The notes beneath the pieces were generated by a model, which did no database searches, had not been told where the DNA came from, and saw only the letters and a program-made list of their open reading frames with translations. Below, piece by piece: positions 59,302 through 64,000 of a stretch of DNA of 64,000 bases. This DNA comes from Hymenoscyphus infarciens (Eukaryota; Ascomycota; Leotiomycetes; Helotiales; Helotiaceae), in NCBI GenBank assembly GCA_001414345.1, contig LLCB01000041.1, positions 434,001 through 498,000 of the forward strand. The letters are read 5' to 3'. Position numbers and translations under genes: made by a program. Positions within the stretch are counted from its first letter, which is position 1. Each line of letters begins with the position of its first letter.

Positions 59302-62266
59302 TAGTATAGAGGATAGTATAGTTTTCGTAGTTTTCGTCTAGTTTTGAATATACTAAACTATACTACTGTTTTAGTACTATTAGTAGAACTAAGTAATAAA
59401 TTAATAAAACTAACTACGTAAACTATCGTAGTTTTAAAAACTATAGATAAAAAGAGCTACTATTTTTAACCTAAAAGTAGCTCTTTAGTAGTAATTAAAG
59501 TATTAATCTCTCTTATAATTCTCTTATTATTCTTCTTCTCTAATACTCTAATCTCTCTTTTAACCTTTATTATAGTATCTTCTATATTAAGTAAACTAAA
59601 CTAAGACTTTAGATATATAAGAGCGTTTATTAAGAGTATACTAAGATAGTTCTAATAATTAGTAATTATAATTTTAGTATTAGAGAAGAGTCGCTCTAGC
59701 CTAGTAGATATAGTAGGTATTAAGAGTATATTAAGAGCTATTTAAGAGAGATTTAAGTACTACTTTTATTAGGTAGGCTTAAGCTACTATTTAATAGGAT
59801 TTAAATATATTAGTATAATAGAAGAGGTATAATAGTACTTATATTTATTAGTAGTAGATATACTATTAATCTTATTAAAGGTAGTATAAAGGAATAAGGA
59901 AAAGAGGTTATTATTATCTTTTAGAGTAGTAGTAGTAGTAGTAGTAGGATTATTAAGTAATACTAAGGTTATTAGACGATATTCCTCTTAGAGATTAAGT
60001 ACTAAACCTCTAATAGAGTCTTAAAGAGCTTTTTTCTAATTCTTATTAATATACTACTATTTAAGACGTAGATTTAATATAAGTACTATAGTATATACTA
60101 GTAAATTATTAGATAATTAATAATATTTATTTAGCTTCTTCTAGCCTAAATTAAACATCTATAAGAGTATAGAGTCCTTTATAAATATCCTTTTACTATA
60201 CTTAAAAGCTAAGAGATAATAATCTATTATAATAAGTACTATTAAATAATCTAACTCGAATACCTTAATAGTATACTTAAATTACTTTAGAAACTTATAT
60301 ATAACACGTATAATATACTAATCGTTATTAGAGAGTATCTTATCTTTATTATACTTAAAGTCTTTCTTCTTTTTAGAAGGAAAGTACTTAAAGTAAAGAA
60401 GTATATTATCTTTATAAATAAGTATACTATCTAATATATTATACTAAGAGTTCTACTACGTACTATTATCTCTTTTAAGCTTTAATCTTATAATCTCTTT
60501 ATATATTATAAACTATTAAATACTCCTTTAAATATATACTATAATATTATAAAGTTTACTAAGAGGTCTAATTTTATACTAATTTTTAATATAATCTATT
60601 ATTACTTAAAGTACTAAAGGTTAATTAATATTATTATAATTAAGAGTATCTTTAGTTATATAAAAGAGGAAGGACTAGATAGTAAGGTTAATAATATAAC
60701 TTATATAACGTATTTAATACTTAAGAGTAGTATAATTTAGAATTCTATATTTAAGATATATTTTTAAAAGGTTAGTAAAGGTATTAAATAGAGTAAAAGA
60801 AGTATATACTTAACTATAAGAACTCTATTATTATATTATTATTTAAAGTATTATTTATTTAAAAGTATTCTAAGCTTTATATAAAACTCTAATTCTCTAA
60901 AACCTTAATAATCGCCTTTCTAAGATACTTATCTATATATAAGTCTTTAACTCTTTTAAGAGCTAATACTACTAATCAAAGCTTCTTATCTACCTCTATA
61001 AAATATACTAGTATATTAAATATTATAAGCTTATTTAGTAAGCTTTAAAGGTTATATAAGATATAGATCTTTAAGAGTATACTATTAAGTAGATAGTAGA
61101 CTTAAACTTTTTATATATTATATTAGTTTTAGATCTATTTATAGATTATATAATATATAAGTAGAAGCTAAACTAGTATATTAGGATTAAGATAGTATAA
61201 GAAGGCTCTAATCTTAAGAACCTCTACTAGCTTAAAAGCTAAGAAGTATATAATAATTACTTATACCTAGAGATATTTAAGCACTTTTAGATTAAGTAAG
61301 GTACTATTACTATAGCTAATTTAACGTCGCTTTTTAGTATTTTACTATACTAATTCTAAAGTAATCTTAATCTACTACTTTATATTATATACTATCTCTT
61401 AATAAGGTCCTCTATCTAGAATCTTATAAACTTTAAATAAGTGTTTTTATATAATTCTAGTACTAGATAAGACTTAGTACTATTATATATAATACTTATA
61501 ATTCTAGGAGTTCTTTTTTATTATCTAATATATATATTTAGTATTAATAACTATTAAGAATATATAGTTCTATACCTAAGAGTATTATTACTCTATATTT
61601 AACTTTTATATACGTTTATACTTTGAACTAGTAGATAAACTAGAAGAAACTAAATAAGATAAGTTAGTAAAAGAAGACCTACTAGGTATATATAAAAGTG
61701 CTTATTCCTAGTTTATATCTTTATCTCCTAGTTTATTATTTAGAGTAGCTACTTCTTTAGTAATAGTAGCGGCCTAGACCTTAGCTTAGGTAAGAGTAAA
61801 GGATATAAGAGATTAGTATATAGGTTTAAGAACTCTTACTAACCTCCTAAAAGGTGTTTAAGCTTCTTTTAATAGTATACTAATATTATTATTATTATTT
61901 TAATAATAGTATTACTAACGTTTAAAGTTTATTATAAGATAAGTAGTAAGAGCCTAGCTAATAGAAAGCCTAGAAACTACTAAAATAGAGCCTAAAAGAG
62001 TTTAGTTTTCCTCTTTTCTAGGCTTCTTAAAACTTAAACTTTCCTAGAAACCTAGCTAAAACTATAAAATTTTAATATATTATTATATATTTTATATAAT
62101 ATTAAAAAGCAACTTAGTTTTTAAAACTACGTAGTTTTACTATACAAAACTATACTAACTACAGTTTTAGACAAATAATTTAAAACTAAGTAAAATTTAC
62201 GAAAACTAACTATATAGCAAGTTAGTATAGTTAGTTGTTTAAAAACTATACGTATTCCCTACACTG
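59302..62266 (-). mobile_element. hAT transposon remnant, minus strand
   Basis: The right end (complement CAGTGTAGGGAATACGTATA) pairs with a RIP-altered left end TAGTATAGAGGATAGTATAG at 59302. CAGTG is a hAT-type terminus. The interior of about 3 kb is very AT-rich. The TIRs differ from the hAT at 26189, so it is another family. The flanking 8-mers (CTGAACCT and TACAGGTT) do not match, so the target duplication is unconfirmed. Confidence 0.6.
59560..61500 (-). pseudogene. hAT transposase remnant (C-terminal domain readable)
   Basis: On the minus strand, near 59745-59600, the translation reads ALNILLIPTISTRLERLFSN, TKIIIT, NYLS, then INALIYLKS. This is the hAT dimerisation signature (DILSIPxMS...ERxFS...R.RL...EALxxLKSW) with Trp and other codons lost. 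The upstream part is too decayed to read, so the 5' limit is a guess. Confidence 0.6.
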
Positions 62267-62311
62267 TACAGGTTTATCATAAAAACGAATGCAACGTGGT
62301 GGAATTTGGAC

Positions 62312-62590
62312 CTATGCGTACCACATAGCACCCCCCATGAAGATATAAAATCGTTGGTATATCATTCCGCTCCCAACCTCCTCCATCATAGTATCATACT
62401 GTTCACTTTCTAATAGATTCGGTCTCCTAGCAATTGGCCAAACCCCGGGGCGATATACACTCCACTCAGCTTCAACGTCAACGACCCCGGGAATCGTGTA
62501 TCCCTCACTCTCATTCTCACTTTTGTCGCCCAACTCTACAATGGCCAATCTCAGTGCTTCTCTCACCCCAGCCACATCATTTTCCTCTCA
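62312..62590 (-). pseudogene. Truncated alpha/beta-hydrolase (HSL/esterase-type) fragment
   Basis: The minus-strand frame carries AGVREALRLAIVELGD, then IPGVVDVEAEWSVYRPGVWP, a stretch ending YDTMMEEVGSGMIYQ, and FYIFMGGAMWYA before a stop. The order (VEAEW..YRPG, then MMxEV, then YFHGGA) resembles the N-terminal part of fungal alpha/beta-hydrolase-fold-3 esterases, from family memory. The oxyanion His of HGGA appears as Met. Everything after HGGA, including the catalytic Ser/Asp/His, is absent, and the hAT end lies only 46 bases away. An exon start just after a possible acceptor (TTGAG) near 62590 is uncertain. A decaying fragment is the best reading. Confidence 0.5.
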
Positions 62591-64000
62591 ATATCAGGAA
62601 CACCGTAAAACCCCGGCACTGATACCCTCGAATGGCTGAAAAACTTGATGATACGATTTAGGGTATTTTGGTTTCTATGACCTTCCTATCAACGTTCATA
62701 ATCAAACGCACCTGTGTTTTCCCGCTTGGTGACTCGTCTTCAGTTCTAAAAATACTCTTTCCCAATCCGTCGAGATATAATTCATATGTAGACATATACA
62801 CTTGAACTGGAAACACCAATCAACATTTCTCATATACCAGAGAAAGTAAATGTACGTACTGAACTTAATAACCCCTTCATCGCTTATCCTAGTCCCTTTA
62901 CTCGCCTAAAGAGTATGTTCTTGCTGCATTCTCCAAGAATACACGTTAACTAAATCATTGGTATTAAGATGACCTATGAAATTGAAATTCTCAGATCCTA
63001 TGAAGTCCTCGTAATAGAGTTTGAGCTACTCATTAACCTACATCAGATGTTCCAGTCCATGATCGGCCAGGGTAGTCGTGGAGAATTTCGATGCCGACGA
63101 GTCTTTTGATAAGGACCCAGAGTGTCGAACACACTCAGCTTCATCGCGCTTCTTTCCTACTTCGATATTCACAAGTGGCTGGAAACCCAGACACCAGCCT
63201 TAAAAAAATAATGATATCCATCGGAGTTGGCAATTGATTTTCCGCCATTGATTACGAGGGACGCGATCTCCATTTCCCTCGAAGAGACTTTTGTAGAAAG
63301 AAGGAATCCGTATCTCGTTACTTGGTGTAGAAAATTGGCCAAGAATTCTTGGGCAAGTTTTATATATATGTCCCCGGCTGTCCTCTTGCTCCTAATAATT
63401 TGTTTACGGGGTTCTCTTGACGAAGAATCTCTCGTTCGATATGAGGGAGGGAGAAGTCATCGAGCAAGACTTCGATTGCGTGGTGCTTGCAGGTGCCTTG
63501 AAGTGTTTGAACGAGAACGGATGCCAGATGGCATTTACCAGAGCCTTTGAAAATCAATTCTGAATACTGGTGCTATGAGATAAGCAGTTGGTAGAACTAC
63601 CTTGTAACTCGTAAACCCGTGACACCCAAAATGAAGGGCCCCCTATTCCCCTCGCAAGCATTTTCCGAAGGAGAGTTTACACGCGGTAGAACAATCTCTA
63701 GAACACCTTCTGCTCGCGCATCTTCACGCATGTTGAAAACAATTCACACTGCTCCACTTTCGAATAGAAGTTATAGGGTACCACCACTGTAAGAGGACAA
63801 GAGTGCAAGAGTGGGTGGGGTATTTTTTGGTGACCCCTCCCCTGCCCCGGAAACGAAACCCCGACTTCCCCCTCGTTCTCAAAAAATGCCGGAGTTTCGT
63901 TGCTCCTACTGCGTCGTTCTTTCCTTCCATATAAAATACTCACTCTGCCTCTGAAAAAGAAAGAAATCAATACGCGCATACTTCAATCTCCCAATCGAAC
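62591..64000. other. Normal-composition region, no confident gene
   Basis: About 1.4 kb. At about 63450-63570 on the plus strand a short frame reads MREGEVIEQDFDCVVLAGAL and continues to FTRAFENQF before a stop. An upstream piece in another frame (VPGCPLAPNNLFTGF, 63375-63420) could belong with it, suggesting a frameshifted remnant. No family is recognised. Open frames near 63698-63979 have no recognisable content. Confidence 0.35.

Larger units (their letters stand above)
57944..59302 (+). mobile_element. Small repeat-flanked element (TRIM-like)
   Basis: Direct repeats of about 131 bp at 57944-58074 and 59172-59302 share CTATACTAGTAGAC, ATATATATTCCGAGTGCTT, ACGTTTATTACTATACTATA and CGTATTTCACT. 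The interior is non-coding, with CT microsatellites and a roughly 100-bp duplication. The exact ends are uncertain. The right copy runs directly into the hAT end at 59302. Confidence 0.6.

Noticed and set aside
23420..62266. Starship-type giant transposon with a tyrosine recombinase captain
   Set aside because: No captain-like ORF was recognised at an edge and all readable mobile genes are copia or hAT; a decayed captain cannot be fully excluded in the unreadable AT-rich blocks.

Overview
The window comes from the nuclear genome of a filamentous ascomycete. The genes have short GT-AG introns (about 50-100 bp), there are secreted fungal enzymes and F-box/BRCT proteins, and long AT-rich blocks of dead transposons look mutated by RIP (repeat-induced point mutation). 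The gene content suits a plant-associated or saprotrophic Leotiomycete or related Pezizomycotina; that placement is an inference.

Left part, 1-23.4 kb: gene-bearing DNA. In order it holds the 3' end of an unidentified gene (+), a large single-BRCT nuclear protein (-), a secreted GH5 endoglucanase broken by one nonsense codon (-), three small inverted-repeat elements (8.3-10.3 kb), a secreted lysophospholipase/phospholipase B (+), a small Cys-rich protein (+), a broken small secreted protein gene (-), an F-box protein (+) and an FAD-dependent monooxygenase (+). I rebuilt the introns by phase; all the multi-exon genes close in frame apart from the two nonsense codons.

Middle and right, 23.4-62.3 kb: almost entirely mobile DNA, extremely AT-rich, with TAG/TAA where Trp or Gln codons belong. 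An LTR and internal fragment (24.9-26.2 kb) abuts a hAT transposon (26.2-38.1 kb) that carries a complete 7.9-kb Ty1/copia element with 130-bp LTRs and a TTAGT target duplication. A short less-mutated island (38.1-44.1 kb) holds one secreted-protein gene and MITE-like elements. A second copia remnant (44.8-50.7 kb) is split by a non-coding LTR element with two 315-bp LTRs and an ATAAG target duplication. Then come an AT-rich stretch, a small LTR element with 170-bp LTRs, a 3.8-kb non-coding LTR element with 351-bp LTRs, another small repeat-flanked element, and a second hAT remnant on the minus strand. The last 1.7 kb returns to normal composition and starts with a truncated alpha/beta-hydrolase fragment.

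The genes do not form an obvious pathway or cluster. Secreted hydrolases and small secreted proteins next to RIP-affected repeats fit the common pattern of fast-evolving accessory DNA in fungi. I found no CRISPR array, tRNA, rRNA or Starship-type tyrosine recombinase. No clearly new system was found; the most useful observations are the two single-nonsense genes, the nested insertions with exact target duplications, and a non-coding LTR family that keeps antisense ORFs in two copies.
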